Part shown: positions 18,835 to 28,658 of the stretch, piece by piece
Numbering within the stretch: position 1 is the first letter of the stretch
Layout of the letters: each line of letters opens with the position of its first letter
Source of the DNA: Verrucomicrobia bacterium SCGC AAA164-M04
GTDB lineage: Bacteria; Verrucomicrobiota; Verrucomicrobiae; Verrucomicrobiales; Akkermansiaceae
Assembly: GCA_000383735.1 (NCBI GenBank)
Contig: KB912201.1
Coordinates: 1 to 62,967, forward strand
Reading direction: 5' to 3'
DNA length: 62,967 nt
Program-made: the position numbers and the translations under genes
Notes under the pieces: generated by a model
Database searches by the model: none
Told to the model about the DNA's origin: nothing
The model's input: the letters and a program-made list of their open reading frames with translations, nothing else

Positions 18835-18872
18835 CTCCCACTTTTGATCTCAAAGGGGCTAACCGTAATGGA

Positions 18873-18959
18873 CCATTGGCATTTCGACACGAGGAGCATA
18901 AACCTCCTCGGCGAACGCTACGCGGAGGAGAGGCACAAGGCGCAAACAAATGCCAATGG
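18873..18959. repeat. 87-bp palindromic element with 12-bp inverted ends
   Basis: The ends CCATTGGCATTT (18873-18884) and AAATGCCAATGG (18948-18959) are perfect inverted repeats. Inside, CGAGGAG at 18890-18896 pairs with CTCCTCG at 18904-18910, and GAGGAG recurs at 18925-18930, allowing alternative hairpins. It lies in the spacer after the GH26 fusion gene. It could be a REP/REPIN-type or MITE-like element. Only one copy was found in the window. The rest of the 18835-19234 spacer holds nothing I can support. Confidence 0.6.
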
Positions 18960-19234
18960 AAGCCAAAGTTGGGGCGAATAATCACCTCTCTTGCGGTTCA
19001 CTACTTGCTGTTCAAAGCGATTCAACTTTCACTTATCAAGAATCTCAGGAGTTGCTTGATCTTCCTTTTCTGTATCCTTCTGGTGACTCCAGCCCAACTC
19101 TAGCTTTAAAGTGACACAGGAGACGTTGACAAAACACGAAGCAATAATCGGCAGCAAAAGAAAGATCTTCATTATTAGTAGGCAACTCGTAGAAAGCTCC
19201 TCCTACAAGCTTTTATTTCATCATTCAAGACCGC

Positions 19235-19268
19235 AAAAAAACGTGTCGAAGTTACCCTAGACACGTTT
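19235..19268 (-). terminator. Intrinsic terminator of the cysteine-rich lipoprotein gene
   Basis: On the minus strand AAACGTGTC and GACACGTTT form a perfect 9-bp stem with a 12-base loop, followed by a run of T. It sits 37 bases after the stop of the small minus-strand gene and supports that gene being real. Confidence 0.82.
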
Positions 19269-19305
19269 GAAAGCATTGGAAACCTCGCTGGTGGCAAGGC
19301 CAGCG

Positions 19306-19476
19306 TTACTTGTGCGAGTGATTCGAATGGTCTTTGCAACACTCGCCGCCCTCGCCACAGCAAGAGGCTTTGCAACACTCGCCGCCCTCGCCACAGCAAG
19401 AGGCAGTCTTAGTGCAGCTACAGCTGGAGAAAAGGGCTAAGCTGGCGCACGTCATGATAATAGATATAATTTTCAT
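19306..19476 (-). CDS. Small cysteine/glycine-rich lipoprotein with tandem CCGEGGECCK units
   Basis: This is a 56-aa protein starting at ATG 19476 (MKIISIIMTCASLALFSSC). The hydrophobic stretch ends in L-F-S-S-C, a plausible lipobox with Cys 19, so a lipid-anchored envelope protein is likely. The mature part holds two exact copies of a 12-residue unit, A/T-S-C-C-G-E-G-G-E-C-C-K, with a His-rich tail DHSNHSHK. Paired Cys-Cys and His residues suggest metal binding, somewhat like a metallothionein, but this is inference. A strong terminator follows. The longer in-frame start at 19521 lacks a signal-like N-terminus. Confidence 0.68.
   Translation of the reverse strand: MKIISIIMTCASLALFSSCSCTKTASCCGEGGECCKASCCGEGGECCKDHSNHSHK
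19332..19403 (-). repeat. Two perfect tandem 36-bp units inside the cysteine-rich gene
   Basis: Positions 19332-19367 and 19368-19403 are identical. Each encodes one 12-residue Cys/Gly/Glu unit. The lack of any difference between the copies points to a recent duplication. Confidence 0.85.
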
Positions 19477-19654
19477 ATACGCCTGAAGGAGACAAGCTAC
19501 CGCAGGCCCTGACAAGAGCAATCTTCTAAATCACCATTTTTTAGTGACCGGAGGGCCAGCCAACCCAGATTTTTCAGCAAGCAAAACAATCGAGAGCGAT
19601 TTGATTCTAACGAGAGCCAAGAGCGTCAGCTGGCTGACCACCTCATGTTTTTGA

Positions 19655-22600
19655 TTATTGCGGTCCCTTTACCTGAATCCGGTAAAACCGCTCGGCAGAG
19701 ATAGCGTTAACTGGACTAGCGGATCTAAATTTCATGGTGGCTGTCCCATCACCGTTATGATTAGTCGCGACGTGAGTCATTTCCTTTTCGTTCGTCCAAC
19801 TCACCAAGTCACTACTCCCTTGTAGTGAATACTGAAGCCCGACAGCCGCAAGATTGATCCTGAATGACACTGCAAAGAAGTCGCCCAATCCATTACTCGC
19901 TTCTCTCTCTAAACTCAAAGAAGGTAACGACCCACCAGATCTGTCGTCAGAGCCAAGCGCATATTCAAGAAATGCATTAAACCCGTCTCCGTCTTCATCT
20001 GCGGAAGCAATCCCAGTGAAGGGAACTGAATCATCCCCACCTGGATTACCATTGAGATCAACACTCGCACGCCAGCTTGTTGGCTGACTGTGATCTGGAT
20101 TTGACGTGGCGTCGCTTAAAACGAGTGAAAAGCCTGAACCATCGGCAGCTGCCTCCGGCCAAGGAAATTCGATACCGTAGGTAAAGTCGCGAATCGAGAA
20201 GCCACCTGCGTCCAACAACACGATCTGTTCACCCTCGTTTCTTAGAGACCCATCAAATTCGCCTGCAATATTTGCAGATCCATGGCGCAGTTCAAAACCA
20301 GCTCGGTTACTCACTAGGAGGACACGCTCTCCAGGAGCGAGAATGCGAGCTCTCAACGGAAGAGCGTCGTCAAAGCCGGCAAAGTCGATACCATCAGAAA
20401 ATGTGACTCCCTCCAAATTGATGGCCTGATTAGCATCTATATTTAGGAGCTCAATGAATTCAAAATCTCCTCGACTATCGAACCCGGCACTCGTCTCGCC
20501 GGAGGAAGGGGAAGCTGGACGATAATGAATTTCTGAAATAACTAGATTCTCAACAGACGCGGGGACTGCACTCACTACGAAACCGGCTTGGCTTAGAGGG
20601 CTCCACTTAAACCCATCAAAGCTTCGGGCACGAACATCAACAGATTTATCCATTTCAATTGCAGAAGAGTAGACGAGTGCGTTCGCACTGACTGCATCAC
20701 CACCTCCTCGGCTCGCGGATAGCAGACATGACCAAAGGGCATCGTTACTCCCTCGCCCTCGATTGAGTCCTTGGATCGCCAGAATGTTTTGACCTACCTT
20801 TAAAAGATTCCCTCTCCCTGATATCGTATAAGGAACATATTCGATTGCTTCGTCATCATCGTGAGAACCCTCAGCAATTGAATCCCAAGCGAGAGTAGCA
20901 GGGGCATTAGAGTCCTTGGCGACTTCAGTGCCATTTATGAAGGCGACAAAGCTGTCATCGTAGCGCATTTTTAAAGTAAGGCTCTCCAATGAATCGAGTT
21001 CAGCTTGTGATGATATCGTAAAGGGGATTCGGATATAACAGCTTCCATTTTTTGAAGCCATCTGACTTTCGATATCCAAATTAAAGTAATCATCATAAAG
21101 GTTACTTGAACTTTTTTCGTAGCCGACCCCTTGATTCCCAGAAACCCAACTGGCAAGGTTTGGAGGAGAAGTAATATCAGTCCACTCCGCGAGTGATAAA
21201 TTGCTACCTCCATTAGCAAGAGAAGGGACGAGCACTTCGCACGGGGCACTTTCCTCAACAAGTGCGATCGATGGACTTTTGCCGAGGCGGGGATCAGAAC
21301 CGTCTAGGGTATAGTAAATCTTCGCACCCGGCCAACCATTTGGATCACCCATTGCGAGATCGAACCCTGATTGAACCTCTCCTCCATAATTATTGAAGAC
21401 AGGTGGTCGTGCGTTTCCGTTGCTACCACGAGATTGGGTTTCCATCCAATCAAGCCTCGTCGTAAGCCAGTTTTTCATCCAATCAACCTCAGCTTGGTGA
21501 GTCCGCCGAGAAGCGAAACCGTCGGCATTTGGCCAGAGATATCTTCCCAGCGTATTCCACTCTTCAAAATTTCTAGTCACAGCATTCGGGGTTCCCCGAC
21601 TACCATCAAGTTCGGTATCGTGCCGATCAATCATACTCATCATGTTACTGGTTGAGAGTAAGCTCCGGCGTAAAAACCAAAACCGATCCCAGTAAGCCAA
21701 GGTGAATTCTTTGTCCGTAAAGAGGGTGTCATACCAGTAATAATCACTCCCCCCAACTTGGGGGTAGTACCATCCGCGGGGGTTCTGCCCGTTAAGATAG
21801 TTAGCGTTGCCAAGTCCTAAATTAAAATCCCAAACAGGAAGGGCGCGGATTTTCCCATTCCGTGATTTTGAAAAATAGGTGCTAATTCGGTAGCCATCGA
21901 TATCCTTGAAAGCTTCCGTGTAGAGGTGCGAGTCAATGAAACTTAGGCGGTCGATGTAAGCTTGATATCCCTCGTCAGGATCATCGAAAGAATCGCCATG
22001 GAGAGCAGTTTCCATTTGGTTCACATAGTTGCGAATATAGGAAAACTGAGCGCTATTTGGACGCTCGGGTTCATGCATATCGAGCGGAACTCTCTCGATT
22101 GAAGTACTCCACGCTCTACTGTATGGCCCTTTGTCTTTCTTAAAGATATATCCGCCAGTGATCAGCTTTGGATCTACCGTTAAATCACCAAGCCGTTCGA
22201 TATCGACCCTTCCTTTCCCTCGTTTGATTTTCTCCATTAAAACGTAGACCCCACGATAATCATTGAGTGTCACTGTTCCACGATTTCGGTTCATGAAGAC
22301 TTCAACATACTGGGTTCTAACCCCACCAAAGCTACCACCGGTCGTTCGGGCGGTCTCATAGACAATCGCATTACGCATGAGGGTTTTGTCAGAATACGGA
22401 GCGTAGAGAATCCAGTCAGAATCGGCTGCCATCCCTAAAACTGAGACTTTCTTATCCTCGTCTTCATTATTCCATGTCTCCCATGCATATTGTTTTTTTG
22501 GGAATCCTGCGGAAGATTGCCCACGAATGTGCATTCCTCCTCTTCCTGTAAAATTCGGCTCAGGGTCATTGATCCGGGCGAGTCCAGTTAGCTCGTCGCG

Positions 22601-24148
22601 GTCGATTACCACTGTGTAAACAGGTTGGAAATTTCGACCGGAGCTATCGATATTAACCCCGTTTGTATCGACCACCACGATAGGAAGGTTGGAAGTGAAA
22701 TTTCTAATATTTGAAGCTAACTCGAGAAAAGTGCGGCTTTTCACATCACCTGGCAGTCGACCCGCTTCATAGACTCGTGCTCGGATTATCGTGGTGTCTG
22801 TAATATTAAAACGAGATGCGTAAACGCGCGATGTTGTGTTCGGAACTGAGCCGTCAGTCGTATATCTAACCACCGCGGTAGGCGAAGATGGAGGGAGAAT
22901 CTCCAAGGTAGAAGAGCCTGAGAAGGCTCCACCGGCACGGTCAAATTTGACACTCTCAGCAGGTGGCCCATCAGCTTGCAAGCCAGAATTGATTGCCTCG
23001 GGAGTTGGGTTTTCCAAATAACCAACGGAACGGTTATTACCAAGCGCACCGTAGGAAATATCTTGGACCTGCTCCAGATAGTTAAACTCCGAAACTACCG
23101 TTATCCCATCAGGTGCAATAAGAGCAAGGTATCCACCCTCTTTCGAAAGATTAAAGTTAGTGTGAAGCGAGGAATCAGGAGAACTCCGATCTTTCCCCGA
23201 GGCAAAGATGACAAAGTGATCAAAAGGTGACATGATCACCCTCGGAAGCCGCCAGAGAGTCTTTTGAGCGGGGTCATTGGTGAGATAATATCCGCTAAGG
23301 TTTTGATTTTGATCCTGCCCATTGTAGAGCTCAATCCAATCGGGATTATCGAGATCTTCATCTTCAAGACTATCCTCGTTGTTGGCAACAAATTCGTTGA
23401 TGACTAAACCAATCGGAGCTGGCGGCTCGGCAACTTCGAAATTCAAAGAAACATTATCGATATCCAGATCCATAGACGCTCCTCCAGTTCGCCCAGCGAT
23501 CTGCACCCGGAATTCTTCGAGCGATACATTCTGAAGAGCATACTGGTTGTAGACAACCTGAGGATTCCCCTGCAATCCCCGCTCTGGAAAAATCGAGACA
23601 TCGACGAATACGCCTCCGGTATCATTTCGATTCATCTTAATCTCTAGAGACCCCCACTGAGAGGGTTGGAGATCATAGCTGGCATCACCACTTTCCACCC
23701 CATTGTAGTTGATAGTGGCATTGGTCCCATTAAAAGTCCGGAATCCTACACCAATTGAGTTCGTGTATTGTCCTCTTTCTTCCTCATCACGCAGGCCGTC
23801 GGAGCCCCCTCTGACTGCCCCTGACTCCCCATGAGTAGAAGCATCTAGGAATGCCACGCTCCAACCATCAGCTTCGATATCAGATGCCCTGAAATCCATT
23901 GAAAATTGGGCATCAGACCACCCCCTCGTATTTTCAGAGACGGGAAACGAAACGTAATTTCCTTGGCTTCCAACCCCGGCATCCAACAGGTGGTAATATC
24001 CATTCCTCACAGATCCTTCATCGCCCTCCCGGAATGACGCGGCGTCATACGCCCCTCCCCCGTTAAAATCTGTTAAGATGGCAGCTTTTGAAAAAAGACT
24101 AAAGAAAAACCAGAGAAGGAAGAAGAAATTGGAACGATTAGACAACAT
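19655..24148 (-). CDS. Giant secreted lectin-like/CotH/lamin-tail protein (1497 aa)
   Basis: The second giant exoprotein of the window, on the opposite strand to the first. A signal peptide (NFFFLLWFFFSLFSKA) leads into a concanavalin-like beta domain (about 23-235, ILTDFNGGGAYDAASF..). It has a lamin-tail domain (LVINEFVANNED...DWIELYNG, about 250-380) and a chitobiase-type module (VVRYTTDGSVP). The CotH kinase-like domain (about 530-860) holds GRGGMHIRGQSSAGFPKKQ, DKTLMRNAIVYE and NDYRGVYVLMEKIKRGKGRVDI. A second IYYTLDGSDPR module and a lamin-tail domain (NLVISEIHYRP, about 1195) follow. Then come a D-x-D-G-D-G element (SADEDGDGFNAFLEYALGSD) and an end in FYRIQVKG. The architecture matches the 1678-aa protein but the sequence is diverged, so these are ancient paralogues. 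Confidence 0.8.
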   Translation of the reverse strand: MLSNRSNFFFLLWFFFSLFSKAAILTDFNGGGAYDAASFREGDEGSVRNGYYHLLDAGVGSQGNYVSFPVSENTRGWSDAQFSMDFRASDIEADGWSVAFLDASTHGESGAVRGGSDGLRDEEERGQYTNSIGVGFRTFNGTNATINYNGVESGDASYDLQPSQWGSLEIKMNRNDTGGVFVDVSIFPERGLQGNPQVVYNQYALQNVSLEEFRVQIAGRTGGASMDLDIDNVSLNFEVAEPPAPIGLVINEFVANNEDSLEDEDLDNPDWIELYNGQDQNQNLSGYYLTNDPAQKTLWRLPRVIMSPFDHFVIFASGKDRSSPDSSLHTNFNLSKEGGYLALIAPDGITVVSEFNYLEQVQDISYGALGNNRSVGYLENPTPEAINSGLQADGPPAESVKFDRAGGAFSGSSTLEILPPSSPTAVVRYTTDGSVPNTTSRVYASRFNITDTTIIRARVYEAGRLPGDVKSRTFLELASNIRNFTSNLPIVVVDTNGVNIDSSGRNFQPVYTVVIDRDELTGLARINDPEPNFTGRGGMHIRGQSSAGFPKKQYAWETWNNEDEDKKVSVLGMAADSDWILYAPYSDKTLMRNAIVYETARTTGGSFGGVRTQYVEVFMNRNRGTVTLNDYRGVYVLMEKIKRGKGRVDIERLGDLTVDPKLITGGYIFKKDKGPYSRAWSTSIERVPLDMHEPERPNSAQFSYIRNYVNQMETALHGDSFDDPDEGYQAYIDRLSFIDSHLYTEAFKDIDGYRISTYFSKSRNGKIRALPVWDFNLGLGNANYLNGQNPRGWYYPQVGGSDYYWYDTLFTDKEFTLAYWDRFWFLRRSLLSTSNMMSMIDRHDTELDGSRGTPNAVTRNFEEWNTLGRYLWPNADGFASRRTHQAEVDWMKNWLTTRLDWMETQSRGSNGNARPPVFNNYGGEVQSGFDLAMGDPNGWPGAKIYYTLDGSDPRLGKSPSIALVEESAPCEVLVPSLANGGSNLSLAEWTDITSPPNLASWVSGNQGVGYEKSSSNLYDDYFNLDIESQMASKNGSCYIRIPFTISSQAELDSLESLTLKMRYDDSFVAFINGTEVAKDSNAPATLAWDSIAEGSHDDDEAIEYVPYTISGRGNLLKVGQNILAIQGLNRGRGSNDALWSCLLSASRGGGDAVSANALVYSSAIEMDKSVDVRARSFDGFKWSPLSQAGFVVSAVPASVENLVISEIHYRPASPSSGETSAGFDSRGDFEFIELLNIDANQAINLEGVTFSDGIDFAGFDDALPLRARILAPGERVLLVSNRAGFELRHGSANIAGEFDGSLRNEGEQIVLLDAGGFSIRDFTYGIEFPWPEAAADGSGFSLVLSDATSNPDHSQPTSWRASVDLNGNPGGDDSVPFTGIASADEDGDGFNAFLEYALGSDDRSGGSLPSLSLEREASNGLGDFFAVSFRINLAAVGLQYSLQGSSDLVSWTNEKEMTHVATNHNGDGTATMKFRSASPVNAISAERFYRIQVKGPQ

Positions 24149-24653
24149 GAAGAATTAGGTTTTAGAACGATACACTAAAAGCGTGATCCAAGAGGAAAAT
24201 GTGTCAAATAAAATTAGATCTCGTTTCCAACCGATGAGGGATTCACGGCCTTTGCTCGAGGAAGTGCCGAATCCAGTCGAACATTGTGAAAATTTTTCAC
24301 CTCCTTCCTCGCAGGTGATTAGAACACCAATCTCCGGCATCCTGCCTTGCCTTAAAGGCACCAGGCTCCACCGATCTCAATGCTCCAAGCCCCGACCATC
24401 TAAGTCAGTCCTCGAAGTGTGACCAAAATCATGAACTTGGACGCAAGGCATCTCGCCATTACCGGAAAGAGCCGAAAGACATCAACCCAGACTTTTGAAG
24501 GACCCAATAACCCCAAGGGTCCGGCCCTCTCTAAATCACAGCAAATATTTATTTCACCCGTATTAAAAACGAGGCGGAAGGCGTTAACCCCTGGTAGACA
24601 TGAGTCTAGAAAAACCACCTAAACCCTATTTTTAAAGATGGGACAAAAAAACA
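24149..24653. other. 505-bp spacer without a recognised gene
   Basis: This region separates two minus-strand genes. Short open frames of 60-80 codons occur on both strands but have no signal peptide, family motif or convincing ribosome site. It should include the promoter of the 1497-aa protein gene near 24149-24250. No terminator-like hairpin was obvious. Confidence 0.4.
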
Positions 24654-25988
24654 TTAACGCCCCGGTCTGCGCCCACCACCACGAGCGGCACTTTCAATCA
24701 CCTCAGCTTGAGCCTCTTCCGAGAGCCCACTATTGGGAAGCCAAGCTTTCGCTGCCTCAGCATCGGTTTGCACCCATGAACGGCCAACCGATTGAAGTGT
24801 TTCATTACGAGCCCCCTCATCAGAAATCGAAGCAGCCCACTCAGCCGCCACAACAGGATCTTCTCGATCAAGGGTCCGGGCAAACGAGCTTACGGCAGCG
24901 TCACGGCTCGCTGACTCTTCCATCGTTGTTAAATACTGTCCGGCAGCCTCTGCGTCTTGCCGTGTCCATTGCTCAATCGACTGTCGCATTGCACTTGCTT
25001 GCGTGGCCTCAGGGAGCTCTTCAGCCCAACTGACAGCTGCTGCTGGATCTTTACGAGAGAGCTCTTCTGAAACTTCACGAACAGCGCGTTCAGCATATTC
25101 TTGGTCGGCATGAGACTTTACCCATTCGGCAGCAGCTTCAGGGTCACTCTGAGCAAAATTCTCCGCGACTCGATCGAACGCCGAAGATTTGATACTGCCA
25201 TCCGGAAGAGATTCAGCCCAAGCCGTCGCCTGTGGCATTCCTTGCTGCATCTGAGCACGCGCAATTGCTTCCATCTGACGATCAGTTGCATAGCCTCTCC
25301 AGCGGTCCTCTCCCCCGTCTCCACCCTCTGCCCGTCGAGCCTCATCCATTTCCAAAACAAACTCTGTTGCCAACTGAGGGTCGACCGAAGCCATCCCGCT
25401 TACAACTCCTTGAACCAACATTCCTTTTTCAAACCCAGCTTCAAGACCTTCTAAATGAGCCCGTGCCGCAGTTGGATCAGAGCTTGCCCATCCCTTCATC
25501 GCAGAAATTGAAGCGAACCCCCGTCGGCGACCATCGCCACCAAGCTCTTCAACTGCCGTGAGAGCCGCTTCCCCATCGAGCTTTCCCCAGGCCTCCAGAA
25601 AAAACGCCATTTGCTCGCCATTCTCACCACCATTTTTTCGCTTTTCTAGCAATGCCTCGAAAACCTCTCGTGCGTTCTCTGCCTTCAATGTGAGAAGAAG
25701 ATCTGCAAACAACTTATTGGCTACCAAAGCATCCGTCTCACGTTCGTATTGTGCCAATGTTACTCCCTGTGATAAGCCATTAGTCTTGGCACTTTGAGAG
25801 CCCCCTTCTTTTCCACCTTCAGATGAAGAAGATCTCACCTGACTAGAACGATTTTGACTAGAACGATTCTTGCCACCTCCATCAGATGTCTTTGCTTCAG
25901 AACCATTCGGTTCATCATTCCTTCCGAGGTAAAAGGCACCTACTGCAACGAAAACCCATACAACATTGAGAATGATAATTTTATTCAT
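24654..25988 (-). CDS. Membrane-anchored helical-repeat protein (DPxAAxxW repeats)
   Basis: The start at ATG 25988 gives a signal anchor (KIIILNVVWVFVAVGAFYLG); an upstream start at 26027 is less apt. The 444-aa protein then has a low-complexity Ser/Gly/Gln-rich linker, about residues 28-72. A long row of paired helices follows, built on a unit like S-D-P-x-A-A-x-x-W-x-x-x-L-P. Clear instances are SSDPTAARAHLEGL, SDPEAAAEWVKSH, KDPAAAVSWAEELP, DREDPVVAAEWAASI and TDAEAAKAWLPNS. The repeats suggest a TPR- or HEAT-like scaffold for protein contacts in the periplasm. Such proteins are frequent in Verrucomicrobiota, but I know no assigned function. Confidence 0.65.
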   Translation of the reverse strand: MNKIIILNVVWVFVAVGAFYLGRNDEPNGSEAKTSDGGGKNRSSQNRSSQVRSSSSEGGKEGGSQSAKTNGLSQGVTLAQYERETDALVANKLFADLLLTLKAENAREVFEALLEKRKNGGENGEQMAFFLEAWGKLDGEAALTAVEELGGDGRRRGFASISAMKGWASSDPTAARAHLEGLEAGFEKGMLVQGVVSGMASVDPQLATEFVLEMDEARRAEGGDGGEDRWRGYATDRQMEAIARAQMQQGMPQATAWAESLPDGSIKSSAFDRVAENFAQSDPEAAAEWVKSHADQEYAERAVREVSEELSRKDPAAAVSWAEELPEATQASAMRQSIEQWTRQDAEAAGQYLTTMEESASRDAAVSSFARTLDREDPVVAAEWAASISDEGARNETLQSVGRSWVQTDAEAAKAWLPNSGLSEEAQAEVIESAARGGGRRPGR

Positions 25989-26258
25989 GATAGCTTTTTC
26001 AACAGGGGTTAAACCGACAACACTCACACAAGTTGCATGTAAATGTCATTTAGTTTCGAAGGATATAACGAAAGACCAACGATTTAATTGTTCCAAAACA
26101 AAATTTGAAGCTCTTTTGATATCCCTCCCCAAGCTTATTCTCACCTCTTATGCCGAAACTCTCCTAACAACTGACAACCTAGCCATTCAGAAATCCCTAA
26201 TTGACGGCACTTATTTGTTAGAAGTAGACTACTCGCCGATCTCACAAGAAATATCTCG

Positions 26259-28553
26259 ATGCGCCACAAACAAACAACCTTTTTATTAGCGATCTCCATA
26301 GCGATTTCGACTCCTCTCTCCGCACAAGAAATCGATACTGACGGAGACGGAATTCTAGACGGAGCCGAAACAAACACCGGAACTTATATCGATGCCAACG
26401 ATACTGGCACAGATCCTCTTAATCCAGATACGGATGGAGACGGCTTCAATGACGGGCTTGAGGCTCTTTTAAGCACATCGGACCCTACGAAACCCGCATC
26501 CAAACCTCTCAGGACGGGGCTCTTAGATATTTTAGCCTATTGGGATTTTAATGAGGCATCAGAACCAACCCAAACAAATGACCTAATTAAAGGATTCGAA
26601 GGCACTTTAATGGGGACCACTTCTTACACTGCTGATGGTGGAGGACGGAGTGGCGCAGCCGGGGACAAAGCGATTGATATGGGCAGCATTGAGAAAAATG
26701 GAACTGGCATCACAGTGGAAGCAGGAGGAATTTTTAATATCGCTGCACGACAAGACCAGTTCGCAATTTCCTTCTGGCAGAATCTTAGTGCCGTAACCGC
26801 TAGCTCATCTTTCCGAGCCCTCTCGCCAAGCACTACTGGGAATCAAAGAGGAATCGGCGTTCATGCAACCTGGGTTAATAGTAATGTCTACTTCGATACG
26901 GCAGGATGCTGCAATACAACATCACAAAGAATCAACGGAGATGGCTCAAGCATCACGACTCTTGGGCAATGGAGGCACATCGTCTTCCAAAAAAATGGAA
27001 CCCTAAAAGAAGTCTGGGTTGATGGTCTTCTCATCCTATCAGGTAACAATACTAGCGTTCTTCCCTCAGACTTCAGTCAACTGCTCATTGGAACCGACAA
27101 TGAAGGGGGGAATATCAGCGGTCAAATTGATGACTTTGCTGTTTTTGCAGATAGTTTGAGCTCGGACGAAATCGCTAAATTAGCGGCAGGAAACGACCCT
27201 CGCTCCCTGGTCCCCGCCAATGATGATTCCGATTTCGATGGGATTCCCGACGCCTACGAAACAGCAAACGGACTCAATCCAGCTATCAATGATGCCAACC
27301 AAGATCTTGATAATGACGGCATGTCAAATATCGATGAATTCGTAGCGGGTACTGATCCAGATAATGACGACTCCGATAACGATGGACTAAAAGATGGGGT
27401 CGAGAGTGGCACCGGAATCTTTGTCGGTATCAATAACACCGGAACTGATCCACTCAACAATGATAGTGACGGTGATTCACTCCTTGATGGAGTTGAAAAT
27501 CCAAATCTTCCCTTTCGTGATTCTAATCAGCCAGGCACTGATCCGAACTCAGCTGACAGCGACAATGATGGCTACAGTGATTCAAGCGAGTTACAGTTTA
27601 ATACAGATCCAACTTCAGCCCAAAGCTTTCCAGAGACTCAGGAACTCCTCGTCTACTATGACTTCAATGGACAAGCTACCGACCAAATGGGAAATGCTCC
27701 CGACGCCTCGCTCCTTGTTGATGCCACGATTACTACTGAAGCCCAAGGCGCCTCGGGAACTGTGGGAGATGAGTCCCTCGACCTCGCCTTTCCTGGCGAT
27801 GGCTCCATGGCAATGGTAGACATTGGACAACACTTCGACAAAATTAATGCGACCAATGCCGTCGCTGTAAGCTTCTGGCAATTCAATACTGGCGCAACTC
27901 AGAGTAGCGCTTTCTGGTTGATTGCCCCAAGTGCAACGAATAACACCCGAGGTTTCCAAGCACACACACCGTGGAGTAACGGAACAGTCTACGTCGATGT
28001 TGCAGGATGTTGTGACCCGGGCCGCCTGACGGTGGCTGGCGTTGTGATTGAAAACCAGTGGCAACACTTCGTCTTTCAACGAACAATCTCTGGCGATCTT
28101 GAGATCTGGGTCGATGGCATTAAAGTCGCTCAGAAGCAAAATATCCCTGATCTCCTGCCACTCGACGGTAGCTTCACGATCGGCGGTGAGCCCAATACCA
28201 CAAATAGCCTCTCAGGTCGCATCGACGACCTAGCTGTTTACTCTGACGCTCTCAAAGAGGAGCAAATCACGGCTCTAGCAGGCGGAGTATCTCCAATTGA
28301 ATTGTTTGGGGGTGGGTCCACCAAACTTGCAATCACTGCGATTTCTTATGAATCAGATACTGATCAGGCCTCTCTGACTTGGAACTCACGAAGCAAAGCT
28401 AACTACTCCATCGACATCTCAGAAACTCTTGGATTTGATGAATGGGAAGAAGTGATCGATGACATACCCAGTCAGGGCGACACCACCACTGTGCAACTCC
28501 CAGCACTCGCACAAAGAAACAAACTTTTCTTCAGAGTAAGGGAAGTTCAATAG
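26259..28553 (+). CDS. Secreted protein with TSP type-3 repeats and two LamG domains
   Basis: A 764-aa exported protein (signal KQTTFLLAISIAISTPLSA). Calcium-binding thrombospondin type-3 style repeats rich in D-x-D-x-D-G open the protein (EIDTDGDGILDG, DTDGDGFNDG). A LamG-like domain covers about 90-310 (YWDFNEASEP...FQKNGTLKEVWVDG...GQIDDFAVF). A second block of at least four Asp-rich repeats runs over about 325-455, then a second LamG-like domain over about 465-690. Both LamG domains carry a D-x-A-G-C-C motif (FDTAGCCN and VDVAGCCD), so they are internal duplicates. The C-terminal beta domain ends FFRVREVQ, similar to the ends of the CotH proteins. Glycan or matrix binding is likely; there is no catalytic motif. 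Confidence 0.75.
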   Translation: MRHKQTTFLLAISIAISTPLSAQEIDTDGDGILDGAETNTGTYIDANDTGTDPLNPDTDGDGFNDGLEALLSTSDPTKPASKPLRTGLLDILAYWDFNEASEPTQTNDLIKGFEGTLMGTTSYTADGGGRSGAAGDKAIDMGSIEKNGTGITVEAGGIFNIAARQDQFAISFWQNLSAVTASSSFRALSPSTTGNQRGIGVHATWVNSNVYFDTAGCCNTTSQRINGDGSSITTLGQWRHIVFQKNGTLKEVWVDGLLILSGNNTSVLPSDFSQLLIGTDNEGGNISGQIDDFAVFADSLSSDEIAKLAAGNDPRSLVPANDDSDFDGIPDAYETANGLNPAINDANQDLDNDGMSNIDEFVAGTDPDNDDSDNDGLKDGVESGTGIFVGINNTGTDPLNNDSDGDSLLDGVENPNLPFRDSNQPGTDPNSADSDNDGYSDSSELQFNTDPTSAQSFPETQELLVYYDFNGQATDQMGNAPDASLLVDATITTEAQGASGTVGDESLDLAFPGDGSMAMVDIGQHFDKINATNAVAVSFWQFNTGATQSSAFWLIAPSATNNTRGFQAHTPWSNGTVYVDVAGCCDPGRLTVAGVVIENQWQHFVFQRTISGDLEIWVDGIKVAQKQNIPDLLPLDGSFTIGGEPNTTNSLSGRIDDLAVYSDALKEEQITALAGGVSPIELFGGGSTKLAITAISYESDTDQASLTWNSRSKANYSIDISETLGFDEWEEVIDDIPSQGDTTTVQLPALAQRNKLFFRVREVQ

Positions 28554-28658
28554 TTTCATTTTTCACCTTCGGATCAAATGTAGCTCGAAGCTTTATCATC
28601 TTCCAATATTACCATCCCACTCTTTTATAAAGCCAGATTTCATGCATAACTCGCCCAC

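Noticed and set aside
18876..19103. 75-codon frame after the GH26 fusion
   Set aside because: It starts inside the palindromic element and has no family motif or ribosome site.
19332..19403. CRISPR-like repeat
   Set aside because: Only two adjacent copies with no spacer; they encode a protein repeat.
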